From NCBI GenBank assembly GCA_027306595.1, contig DAHUZI010000110.1, forward strand, positions 1 to 52,677: a stretch of 52,677 bases of DNA, given 5' to 3'. The position numbers were made by a program, and so were the translations under genes. This stretch comes from Candidatus Dormiibacterota bacterium (GTDB lineage: Bacteria; Chloroflexota; Dormibacteria; Aeolococcales; Bog-877). This document shows, one piece after another, positions 44,307 to 52,677 of the stretch; within the stretch, counting starts at the first letter, position 1; each line of letters opens with the position of its first letter. The notes beneath the pieces were generated by a model. It made no database searches. It was not told the DNA's origin and saw only the letters and a program-made list of their open reading frames with translations.

Positions 44307-46426
44307 CCGCCTATTCTCGCCTGCCCGCCACCCGCGCCGCCTGTGGCCTCCCCGGGGCCGGGGACCCTCAGCCGGAGGGGGGGCCGGTCGGGGCCGGCGG
44401 CGATCGCCGCCCCGGGGTGCGTGAGCGCTTCCAGGAAGCCCGCCTCGTCCAGGACCGGGACCCCGAGCCGGCGGGCGGTGTCGAGCTTGGTGCCCGGGTG
44501 GGCCCCGGCGACCACGAACGCGGTCTTGCGGGAGACGCTGCTGGCGGCGGAGGCGCCCAGCCCGACGATGCGTGCCTCCGCCTCCTGGCGGGAGAGCTGC
44601 TCGAGGGTCCCGGTCACGACGACGCTGCGCCCCTGCCAGGGCCCGACCACCCGCCCGGCCTCGCCCGGCTCCACCCCCGCCGCCAGGAGCTGGTCGACCA
44701 GCGCCGCGCCCTCGCCCTCGAAGAACTCGGCCACGGCGGCCCCGACCACCGGGCCCACCCCCGGGACGGCCCCGAGCGGCTCCGCCCCGGCGGCGCGCAG
44801 CCGCTCCAGGCTCCCGAAGTGGTCGGCGAGCAGGCGGGCGGTGTGCGAGCCGACGTGGGGGATGCCGAGCGCCGTCAGGAAGCGGGCAAGGGGGATGCGC
44901 CGGCGGCTGGCGATCGCGGCCGCCAGCTGGCGCGCCGACCGGTCGGCGACGCCGTCCACCGCCCGCAGCCGCTCGGCCGTCAGGCCGAAGAGGTCGGCCG
45001 GCTCTTGGACCAGGCCGCGCCCCAGGAGCTGGTCGACGACCTGGGGGCCGATGCCGCGGATGTCGAAGGCGTCCCGCCCCACCAGGTGCAGGAGCCGCTC
45101 CCGCCGTTGGGCGGGGCACAGGGGGTTGCGGCAGCGGCGGGCAACCTCGTCCGGCTCGCGCACGAGCGGGTGCTGGCAGACCGGGCACCGCCGTGGCATC
45201 CGGAAGCGGCGCGTCCCCGCCGGCCGCTGGTCGCGCACGACCTCGGCGATCTCGGGGATGACGTCGCCCGCCTTGTGCACGAGGACCGTGTCCCCGATCC
45301 GCACGTCCTTGCGCCGGACCTCGTCCTCGTTGTGCAGGGTCGCGTGCTGGACCGTGGAGCCCGCCACCACCACCGGGCGGAGGTGGGCCACGGGCGTGGC
45401 CACGCCGGTGCGGCCGATGCTGACGGCGATGCCGAGGACCTCGGTGCGGCCGGCCTCGGGGGGGAACTTGTAAGCGATCGCCCAGCGGGGGCTGCGGCTG
45501 ACCTGGCCGAGCTCGTCGCGGTCACCCAGGCGGTCGACCTTGAGGACGACCCCGTCGGTGTCGTAGTCGAGGCCGTGGCGGGCGTCGTGCCAGCTCGCGA
45601 TGTAGTCCCGGGCGGCGGCGGCGTCGGCGACGAGGGCGTGGTGCGGCTCGACCGGCAGGCCGAGCCGGGCCAGGGCCGCCAGGACCTCCTCCTGCCGGGT
45701 GACGCCGGTCGGCGGCGGGTCGATCTGGTAGGTCCAGCTGCGCAGCCCCCGCCCGCGGGTCACCTGGGGGTCCTGCTGGCGCAGGCTCCCGGCCGCAGCG
45801 TTGCGCGGATTCGCGTAGGAGGCGAGCCCGGCCTGGTCCTGCGCCTCGTTGAGCCGCTGGAAGCTGGTGCGCGGCAGGTACACCTCGCCCCGCACCTCGA
45901 CGCGGCGGGGCAGGGTCAGCCCGGCCGCCGGCTCGAGGACCCTCGGCAGGTCGTCCAGGGTGCGGATGTTGGCGGTGACGTCCTCGCCCACCACCCCGTC
46001 GCCCCGGGTCGCGGCGCGCTCCAGGCGGCCGTCCGCGTACGTGAGGGAGACAGCGAGCCCGTCGATCTTCAGCTCGGCGACCATGGCGGGCACCCGCCCT
46101 AGCTGGCGCCGGAGCCGCTCCAGGAACTCGTCCACCTCCTCGGGGGTGAAGGCGTCCTGGAGGGAGAGCATCGGCGCGTCGTGGCGAATCTTGCGGAAGA
46201 ACGCGGCCCCCCTCGCGCCCACCACCTGGGTCGGCGACCCCTTGGTCTGGAGCCGCGGGTAGCGCGCCTCCAGGGCCTCGAGCTCGCGCAGGAGCGCGTC
46301 AAAGGCGGCGTCCGAGATCTCGGGGGCGTCGAGGACGTGGTAGAGGTAGGTGTGGTGGTGGAGCTCCTCGCGGAGCTGGGCCGCGCGGCGCCGGGCCTCG
46401 GCGGGGACGGCAGGGCCGGCAGGCAC
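44213..46426 (-). CDS. ligA: NAD-dependent DNA ligase
   Basis: Seals nicks after replication and excision repair using NAD. The 737-residue protein has the Ia domain (HHHTYLYHVLDAPEISDAAFDAL), the adenylated Lys120 in AELKIDGLAVSLTY, then TRGDGVVGEDVTANIRT, the OB fold, a four-Cys zinc finger (CPVCQHPL...CRNPLCPAQ), the HhH repeats (GIPHVGSHTARLLADHFG, GVGPVVGAAVAEFF), and a BRCT domain (GRSVVVTGTLEQLSR...KTAFVVAGAHPGTKLD). The frame then continues for about 60 low-complexity, Arg/Ser/Pro-rich residues into gatC before a stop. GTG at 46426 starts six bases after the helicase gene. Confidence 0.95.
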   Translation of the reverse strand: MPAGPAVPAEARRRAAQLREELHHHTYLYHVLDAPEISDAAFDALLRELEALEARYPRLQTKGSPTQVVGARGAAFFRKIRHDAPMLSLQDAFTPEEVDEFLERLRRQLGRVPAMVAELKIDGLAVSLTYADGRLERAATRGDGVVGEDVTANIRTLDDLPRVLEPAAGLTLPRRVEVRGEVYLPRTSFQRLNEAQDQAGLASYANPRNAAAGSLRQQDPQVTRGRGLRSWTYQIDPPPTGVTRQEEVLAALARLGLPVEPHHALVADAAAARDYIASWHDARHGLDYDTDGVVLKVDRLGDRDELGQVSRSPRWAIAYKFPPEAGRTEVLGIAVSIGRTGVATPVAHLRPVVVAGSTVQHATLHNEDEVRRKDVRIGDTVLVHKAGDVIPEIAEVVRDQRPAGTRRFRMPRRCPVCQHPLVREPDEVARRCRNPLCPAQRRERLLHLVGRDAFDIRGIGPQVVDQLLGRGLVQEPADLFGLTAERLRAVDGVADRSARQLAAAIASRRRIPLARFLTALGIPHVGSHTARLLADHFGSLERLRAAGAEPLGAVPGVGPVVGAAVAEFFEGEGAALVDQLLAAGVEPGEAGRVVGPWQGRSVVVTGTLEQLSRQEAEARIVGLGASAASSVSRKTAFVVAGAHPGTKLDTARRLGVPVLDEAGFLEALTHPGAAIAAGPDRPPLRLRVPGPGEATGGAGGGQARIGGCRSTPRPSATSRPSPGSASRRTRSRPRPSS
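44304..44318 (-). promoter_or_regulatory. Possible leaderless promoter of gatC inside ligA
   Basis: On the minus strand GAGAAT (44318-44313), six bases, then GTG. It lies within the last part of ligA. The -10 match is 4 of 6, so the call rests mainly on the recurring geometry. Confidence 0.35.
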
Positions 46427-46432
46427 GGCGGG

Positions 46433-48682
46433 TCAGCGGTCCAGGCGGCGCAGGACGGCGTCGTCGACCGAGAAGATGCGGGTCCCGGCCTGGTCGAACT
46501 GGATGACGACCTCCTCGCCGGCCCGGGTCATGGTGCTCTTGAGGATCGTGCCACGGCCGTAGCGGGCGTGCTCGACCCGGTCGGCGGTCGCGAAGCGGGC
46601 GACCGCAGCCGGTAGGGGGGCGGGGGCGACTGCCCGGGCGACGACCGCGTCGCGCGGCGCGGTCCAGCGGGCGCCGGCCCCCTGGGCGTCGGCCCAGGCC
46701 GGCCGGGCCGCCGGGGCCGCGACGCTGGTCGCCAGCCGCTGCACCGTGTCCGGCAGGGGGTCGAGGAAGCGCGAGGGGGTGGCGAGGCTGGGGCTGCCGT
46801 AGAGGTGGCGACGGAAGGCGTGGAACAGGTAGAGCCGCCGCATCGCCCGGGTCATCCCGACGTAGAGGAGGCGGCGCTCCTCCTCAAGCGCGCGGGCGTC
46901 GTCGCGCGAGCGGCTGTGGGGGAGCAGCCCCTCCTCGAGGCCGGTGACGAACACGATGGGGAACTCCAGCCCCTTCACCTGATGGAGGGTGATCAGCGTG
47001 ACCCCAGCGCGTCCCTCCTCCAGCGTGTCGACGTCGCCGGCCAGGGCCACCTGCTCGAGGAACGCCGGGAGCGCCTCCTCGGCGGGAAGGTCGCGGTACT
47101 CGTCGGCGAGGCCGCGGAGCTCGAGCAGGTTGCTCCAGCGCTCGTCGCCCTCGGGGGTGCCGTCCTGGACCAGCCGGCGGTAGCCGGTCTGCTGCATCAC
47201 GTGGTCGAAGACGGTTGGCAGCGGCCAGCCCGGGGCGAAGGACCGGAGCTCATCGATCGTGTCGCGGAACTGCCGGAGCGCGGTGGCGGCCGCGCCCCGC
47301 AACTCGGTTGCGGCGGCGGCCGCGATCGCCGCCATCCGGCTCGTCCCGGCCCGGCGGGCCGCCTCCTGGAGGAGCTGGAGCGATTGCGGTCCCACCCCCC
47401 GCTTGGGCACGTTGACGACTCGATCGAACGCCATCTCGTCGTCGGGATTGAGCAGGAGGCGCAGGTAGGCGAGGCCGTCCCGGATCTCCCGGCGCTGGTA
47501 GAAGCAGACCCCGCCGACGAGCTGGTAGGGGATCCCCTGGCGGAGGAGGACCTCCTCCAGGGCCCGCGATTGGGCGTTGGTCCGGTACACGACCGCCATC
47601 TCCCCGAGGCTGGCCCCCTCCTGGTCGACGAGGCGGCGGGCCTCCTCGGCCACCGCCTGCGCCTCCTCCCGCTCGTCGGAGAGCTGGGCCACGGTGACCT
47701 GCGGCCCCGCGGCCGCCTCGGTCCACAGCCGCTTGGGGCGGCGATCCGGGTTGGCGGCGATCACGGCCTCGGCCGCCTGGAGGATGTGGCCGGTGCTGCG
47801 GTAGTTCTGCTCGAGCGCGATCACCTGGGCCTCGGGGTAGTCGGTCTCGAAGCTCAGGATGTTGCGCACGTCGGCGCCCCGCCACGCGTAGATCGACTGG
47901 TCGGGATCGCCGACCACCGTGAGGTTGTGGTGCTGGCGGGCGAGCGCCCGAACGATCCGGTACTGGGCCCGGTTCGTGTCCTGGTACTCGTCGACGAGGA
48001 CCAGCCGGAATCGCTCCGCGTAGCGCGCCGCCACCTCCGCCTCCTCAAGGAGCTGGACCGCCCGCAGGAGCAGGTCGTCGAAGTCGAGGGCCCGGCTCTC
48101 GGCGAGGACGGTCTCGTAGACCGGCCACGCGCGCGCCACCTGGCGCTCGAAGGGGGTGCTGGCAAGATGGGCGTAGGCCTTCGGGTCCTGCTCGCTGTTC
48201 TTGGCGCGGGAGATCGCGGCGGCGGCCGCGGCCGGGCTCACCAGCCGCTCCTGGGCCCCGACCTGCTGGAGCGCCCGCCGCAGCGCCGCCTGGCGGTCGC
48301 CCTCGTCGTAGATCGCGAAGTCGCGTGGCACCCCGATCGCCTCGCCGTCCTGGCGCAGGAGCCGGGCCGCGATCGCGTGGAAGGTGCCGAGCCAGAGGCC
48401 GGGCGCCTCACCGCCGAGCAGACGGGCGAGCCGCTCCCGCATCTCCCGGGCGGCCTTGTTCGTGAACGTGACCGCCACGACCTCGTGGGGGCGGACCCGG
48501 CCGGTCCCGATGAGGTGGGCGATCCGGTGGGTCAGGACCCGGGTCTTTCCACTCCCGGCCCCAGCCAGGATGAGCAGCGGTCCGTCGGGGGCGCTGACCG
48601 CCGCCAGCTGGTTCGGGTTGAGTCCCTCCAGGGTCGCCGCCCGCTGCCCGGCCCGGTCGGGCGTGGGCGGGGCCGCGGTCAT
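46433..48682 (-). CDS. pcrA: UvrD/PcrA-type superfamily 1A DNA helicase
   Basis: 3'-5' helicase that clears UvrABC products and stalled complexes. With ATG at 48682 it has 749 residues. Motifs in order are the Q motif LNPNQLAAVSAPDGPLLILA, Walker A GAGSGKTRVLTHRI, TFTNKAAREMRERL, DEYQDTNRAQYRIV, VVGDPDQSIYAWRGAD, LEQNYRS, VYRTNAQSRALEEVL, ITLHQVKGLEFPIVFV, EERRLLYVGMTRAMRRLYL, and a C-terminal Tudor-like module (HARYGRGTILKSTMTRAGEEVVIQFDQAG, split by residues) known to bind RNA polymerase in PcrA/UvrD. A GTG four codons earlier is an alternative start. It is followed by ligA, as in Bacillus. A large hairpin directly precedes it. Confidence 0.95.
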   Translation of the reverse strand: MTAAPPTPDRAGQRAATLEGLNPNQLAAVSAPDGPLLILAGAGSGKTRVLTHRIAHLIGTGRVRPHEVVAVTFTNKAAREMRERLARLLGGEAPGLWLGTFHAIAARLLRQDGEAIGVPRDFAIYDEGDRQAALRRALQQVGAQERLVSPAAAAAAISRAKNSEQDPKAYAHLASTPFERQVARAWPVYETVLAESRALDFDDLLLRAVQLLEEAEVAARYAERFRLVLVDEYQDTNRAQYRIVRALARQHHNLTVVGDPDQSIYAWRGADVRNILSFETDYPEAQVIALEQNYRSTGHILQAAEAVIAANPDRRPKRLWTEAAAGPQVTVAQLSDEREEAQAVAEEARRLVDQEGASLGEMAVVYRTNAQSRALEEVLLRQGIPYQLVGGVCFYQRREIRDGLAYLRLLLNPDDEMAFDRVVNVPKRGVGPQSLQLLQEAARRAGTSRMAAIAAAAATELRGAAATALRQFRDTIDELRSFAPGWPLPTVFDHVMQQTGYRRLVQDGTPEGDERWSNLLELRGLADEYRDLPAEEALPAFLEQVALAGDVDTLEEGRAGVTLITLHQVKGLEFPIVFVTGLEEGLLPHSRSRDDARALEEERRLLYVGMTRAMRRLYLFHAFRRHLYGSPSLATPSRFLDPLPDTVQRLATSVAAPAARPAWADAQGAGARWTAPRDAVVARAVAPAPLPAAVARFATADRVEHARYGRGTILKSTMTRAGEEVVIQFDQAGTRIFSVDDAVLRRLDR

Positions 48683-48697
48683 CTGGGGTCCCACCAG

Positions 48698-48731
48698 GCC
48701 GCGCCCGGCCCCGGCGCGGGGCGGGCGCGGC
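48698..48731 (-). terminator. Long hairpin between groEL and the helicase gene
   Basis: GCCGCGCCCG (48698-48707) pairs perfectly with CGGGCGCGGC (48722-48731); inside it CCCC (48709-48712) pairs with GGGG (48718-48721). It follows the groEL stop by about 40 bases and ends 16 bases before the helicase ATG. It may end groESL transcription or act as a structured leader of the helicase gene; a -10-like GAGAAT lies upstream of it at 48765-48760. Confidence 0.5.
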
Positions 48732-48772
48732 TCAGCGGGCGGCCGGGGGACACCCGGCGATTCTCGCGCGGC

Positions 48773-50455
<1,683 letters not shown>

Positions 50456-50485
50456 CCACAGTCCTCCAGACTCGAAACGGTGCGG

Positions 50486-50526
50486 GCGCAGCCGGGCCGT
50501 CCCGAGGCGGGCCGGCCCGGCTGCGC
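50486..50526 (-). other. Intercistronic groES-groEL hairpin
   Basis: A perfect 14-bp stem, GCGCAGCCGGGCCG (50486-50499) with CGGCCCGGCTGCGC (50513-50526), and a 13-base loop fills the gap between groES and groEL. It could be a processing or stabilising site, or a partial terminator that sets the GroES:GroEL ratio. Confidence 0.6.
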
Positions 50527-50545
50527 GGGCGGGATCGCGATCGGC

Positions 50546-50854
50546 TCAGCTGGCCCCGTTCGCGCTGACGGCGAGGATGTCCCGCTCGGCGAGGATGAGG
50601 TAGTCCTGCTCGTCGATCTTCACCTCCGAGCCGGCGTACTTGGCGTAGATGACCCGGTCACCCACCACCACGTCGAGGGGGACCCGCTGACCGGTCTGCT
50701 CGTTGTACTTGCCGTTCCCGACCGCCTCGACCACCCCCTCCTGGGGCTTCTCCTTGGCGGTGTCGGGCAGCACGATGCCGCTCTTGGTGGTCTCCTCGCG
50801 CTCGAGGGGCCGGACGACCACCCGGTCGGCCAGCGGACGCAGCTTCAGGGCCAT
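50546..50854 (-). CDS. groES: 10-kDa co-chaperonin GroES
   Basis: Lid of the GroEL chamber. At 102 residues it is full length, with [26 protein letters not shown] as the N-terminal barrel and mobile-loop segment, [24 protein letters not shown] and the C-terminal [16 protein letters not shown] at 50854 has a strong GGAGGAG eight bases upstream. It is the first gene of the groESL operon, downstream of a CIRCE operator. Confidence 0.97.
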   Translation of the reverse strand: MALKLRPLADRVVVRPLEREETTKSGIVLPDTAKEKPQEGVVEAVGNGKYNEQTGQRVPLDVVVGDRVIYAKYAGSEVKIDEQDYLILAERDILAVSANGAS

Positions 50855-50875
50855 AGGACGATCTCCTCCGCGTGA

Positions 50876-50902
50876 TTAGCACTCAACCTGGGAGAGTGCT
50901 AA
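50876..50902 (-). promoter_or_regulatory. CIRCE operator (HrcA binding site)
   Basis: TTAGCACTC-N9-GAGTGCTAA matches the CIRCE consensus exactly, with the standard 9-base spacer. It lies between the groES promoter -10 and the ribosome-binding site, where bound HrcA blocks transcription. An hrcA gene must exist elsewhere in the genome. Confidence 0.97.
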
Positions 50903-50903
50903 C

Positions 50904-50933
50904 AGTCTATGCGCGCGACCGCTCCGCCCGCAA
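50904..50933 (-). promoter_or_regulatory. groESL promoter
   Basis: On the minus strand TTGCGG (50933-50928), an 18-base spacer, then TAGACT (50909-50904), immediately before the CIRCE element. The predicted transcription start falls inside CIRCE, as usual for this system. Confidence 0.6.
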
Positions 50934-50961
50934 GCGCCGGGGCGGCCCTCGGCCCGCCCCC

Positions 50962-52005
50962 CTACGGGCGGTAGCTGGCCAGCCCGGGGTCGACGATGAG
51001 CGGCCCGTGGTCGAAGCCGCGGTGGGCCACGGCCAGCCAGCCCGCGACCCCGATCATGGCCGCGTTGTCGGTGCAGTAGCGAGGCGCGGGGATGACGACC
51101 TCGGCGAGCCCGGCGCAGCGCCGCTGGGCCTCCCGGCGCAGGAGCCGGTTGCTCGCGACCCCGCCGACCACGACCGCCCGGCTCGCCCCGGTGTGCTCGA
51201 TCGCCGCCTCCAGCTGGGTGAGGAGGGTGTCCACCGCGGCAGCCTGGAAGCCGGCTGCGATGTCGCTGCGGAGCGGGCCCGTCTCGAGGTCGAAGGGGCC
51301 GGCCACCTTCTCGCGCTCGAGCAGGACCCGGACCGCGGTCTTGAGCCCGCTGAACGAGAATCCGAAGTCGGGGAGCAGGGGGCGCGGCAGCCGGAACCGG
51401 TCCGGGTCGCCCCCCTCGGCGGCCTGGTCGATCGACGGGCCCCCCGGATACGGCAGGCCGAGGAGCCGGGCGACCTTGTCGAAGGCCTCCCCCACCGCGT
51501 CGTCCCGGGTGGCGCCGAGGAGGTCGGCCTCGGCCGCGCTGCGCACGTGGACGAGGTCGGTGTGCCCTCCGCTGACCACCAGGGCGACGAAGGGTGGGTC
51601 CAGGTCGGGGCGGGCGATCCGAGCCGCCCACACGTGGCCGAGCATGTGGCTCACCCCGACGATCGGGAGCCGGCGGGCGGCCGCGGCCGCCTGGGCGTAG
51701 GCGGTGCCGACCAGAAGGCAGCCGACCAGGCCCGGGCCGCGGGTGACGGCGACCCCGTCCAGCCCCGCCCACCCCTGGGGCGTGGCCGCCAGCGCCTCGT
51801 CCACCACCGCCGCCAGCCGCTCCAGGTGCATGCGAGCCGCCAGCTCGGGCACCACCCCCCCGTGGGGGGCGTGGGCGGCCGCCTGCGAGGCGACGACCGA
51901 GCCCACGACCGTGCCGTCGCGGCGGACGACCGCCGCCGCCGTCTCGTCGCAGGAGGTCTCGATTGCGAGCAGGGCGGGCGACGGGGGCTCCGGGCGCGCG
52001 CTCAC
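50962..52005 (-). CDS. tsaD: tRNA N6-adenosine threonylcarbamoyltransferase
   Basis: Transfers threonylcarbamoyl to A37 of ANN-decoding tRNAs together with TsaB and TsaE. The 347-residue ASKHA-fold protein has LAIETSCDETAAAVV at the N terminus, VVPELAARMHLE, the metal-binding HMLGH in GVSHMLGHVWAA, VVSGGHTDLVHV, FSFSGLKTAV and VVGGVASNRLLR, and TDNAAMIGVAG near the end. GTG at 52005 shares GTGA with the rimI stop. It ends in TAG. The order tsaB-rimI-tsaD-groES-groEL is the one found in mycobacteria. Confidence 0.96.
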   Translation of the reverse strand: MSARPEPPSPALLAIETSCDETAAAVVRRDGTVVGSVVASQAAAHAPHGGVVPELAARMHLERLAAVVDEALAATPQGWAGLDGVAVTRGPGLVGCLLVGTAYAQAAAAARRLPIVGVSHMLGHVWAARIARPDLDPPFVALVVSGGHTDLVHVRSAAEADLLGATRDDAVGEAFDKVARLLGLPYPGGPSIDQAAEGGDPDRFRLPRPLLPDFGFSFSGLKTAVRVLLEREKVAGPFDLETGPLRSDIAAGFQAAAVDTLLTQLEAAIEHTGASRAVVVGGVASNRLLRREAQRRCAGLAEVVIPAPRYCTDNAAMIGVAGWLAVAHRGFDHGPLIVDPGLASYRP

Positions 52006-52556
52006 CGGACCGGATACTCCATCGATGGAGGATCGCCCGTCCCCACCACGGTGAGGGTGGCGAGGAGCCGGCGGAAGCGAGCCTTGAACGCCGGCGCGTG
52101 GAGGCTGTCGCTCCACATCACGATCGCATCCTCGCCGTCGTCGGAGTAGTAGCCGCGGCGGCGGCCCATCACCTTGAAGCCGAACCGCTCGTAGAGGCGG
52201 ATCGCGACGTCGTTGCTCGCGCGCACCTCGAGGGTGACCCAGCGCGCCCCCAGCTCGTAGGCGGAGCTGAGCAGCGCCGCGAAGAGGACCGAGCCGTAGC
52301 CGCGCCCCTGCTCCTGGCGGCGAACCCCGATCGTGGTGACGTGCGCCTCCTCCCCCACCCGCCAGAGCCCTCCATACCCGAGGATCGCCTCGCCCCGGCG
52401 GAGGACCAGGTAGCGGGCCGCGTGGTTGCTCGCCAGCTCACGGTGGTAGGCGTTGCGCGGCCAGGGGGTGAGGAAGACCTCCCGCTCGACCGCCTGGACC
52501 TCGGGGATGTCCGCCTCGCGCATCGGCTCGATGATGCAGCCGGCGGTCAGGACCAC
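52002..52556 (-). CDS. rimI: RimI-type GNAT N-acetyltransferase
   Basis: Acetyl-CoA dependent N-alpha-acetyltransferase; RimI acetylates ribosomal protein S18 in E. coli and has broader targets in actinobacteria. The 184-residue protein has MREADIPEVQAVEREVFLTPWP, then HVTTIGVRRQEQGRGYGSVLFAALL with the acetyl-CoA pyrophosphate loop Q-x-x-G-x-G, then LEVRASNDVAIRLYERFGFKVMGRRRGYY. The tail is about 25 residues longer than E. coli RimI. GTG at 52556 overlaps tsaB by ten bases; a CTG two codons later sits exactly in a CTGA overlap and is an alternative. Confidence 0.9.
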   Translation of the reverse strand: MVLTAGCIIEPMREADIPEVQAVEREVFLTPWPRNAYHRELASNHAARYLVLRRGEAILGYGGLWRVGEEAHVTTIGVRRQEQGRGYGSVLFAALLSSAYELGARWVTLEVRASNDVAIRLYERFGFKVMGRRRGYYSDDGEDAIVMWSDSLHAPAFKARFRRLLATLTVVGTGDPPSMEYPVR

Positions 52557-52677
52557 GGCGTCCCCACCGCCGCCGGGGCGCCGTAGTCGAGCCGGAGGCG
52601 ATCGTAGCCGGGGCCCGGCGGCGCCGGCGCCGCCAGCCGCTGGGCGGCCGCGCGGGCGAGCCCCGCCAACCGGGAGC
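52547..52677 (-). CDS. tsaB: TsaB, C-terminal fragment (window edge)
   Basis: Only the last 42 residues are inside the window: SRLAGLARAAAQRLAAPAPP, then GPGYDRLRLDYGAPAAVGTPWS and a TGA stop. The Ala-rich helix followed by a short final strand fits the end of TsaB, the TsaD partner in t6A synthesis, and the position upstream of rimI-tsaD agrees. The catalytic-fold motifs lie outside, so the call depends mostly on gene order. Confidence 0.6.
   Translation of the reverse strand, partial: SRLAGLARAAAQRLAAPAPPGPGYDRLRLDYGAPAAVGTPWS

Overview
This window looks like a chromosomal housekeeping segment from a very GC-rich bacterium (I judge well over 70% G+C). Nearly every stop is TGA, two are TAG, and I saw no TAA. 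GTG starts are common and many neighbouring genes overlap by GTGA, ATGA or TGATG. Several gene orders are those of Terrabacteria: uvrC-rapZ-gap-pgk-tpiA, pcrA-ligA-gatCAB-RumA-type methylase, tsaB-rimI-tsaD-groES-groEL with a CIRCE operator, and polA-mutM. An actinobacterium-like or Chloroflexota/Dormibacterota-like host fits best. That is inference from gene order and composition, not a placement. I found no insertion sequence, integrase, prophage, CRISPR array or toxin-antitoxin pair.

Layout. 1-5468 (minus): lower glycolysis gap-pgk-tpiA-gpmI (gpmI cut by the window edge), preceded by a RapZ-like gene coupled to uvrC (to 7405). 7705-11765 (minus): a small membrane ORF, uvrA and an LD-carboxypeptidase. 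11912-15094 (plus): a 1060-residue protein with Asp-box propellers, ending at a strong bidirectional hairpin. 15176-21497 (minus): an orphan peptide-type ABC binding protein, glycogen debranching enzyme glgX, and uvrB. 21602-23500 (plus): an ABC-F ATPase. 23532-28337 (minus): polA-mutM-GT4 glycosyltransferase. 28531-31880 (plus): a DUF151 nuclease, tRNA-Leu(CAA), a secreted seven-repeat propeller and a GH18 chitinase-like protein. 32147-36053 (plus): fabF-acp-fabD-fabG, then a YggT membrane protein. 36097-39747 (minus): dnaE. 39798-48682 (minus): pcrA-ligA-gatC-gatA-gatB-RumA-type methylase. 48773-50854 (minus): groES-groEL. 50962-52677 (minus): tsaB (partial)-rimI-tsaD.

How the genes work together. 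The window carries a complete nucleotide excision repair toolkit (uvrA, uvrB, uvrC, a UvrD/PcrA helicase, polA, ligA), plus MutM and DnaE, within about 43 kb. Other sets are the triose half of glycolysis, most of the type II fatty-acid elongation set, the Glu-tRNA(Gln) amidotransferase, the t6A37 tRNA-modification genes and the GroE chaperonin.

The best leads are modest rather than a new system. They are: a recurring promoter layout in which the -10 hexamer sits 6-7 nt from the start codon (leaderless mRNAs); apparent CTG starts in CTGA overlaps; a RapZ homologue with a ruined P-loop but an intact C-terminal sugar-binding motif, with yvcK and whiA missing beside it; a triosephosphate isomerase lacking the loop-6 hinge Trp; a 94-nt ligA/gatC overlap with a candidate gatC promoter inside ligA; PolA without proofreading residues beside a DnaE whose PHP metal site is intact; and long hairpins inside the groESL region.
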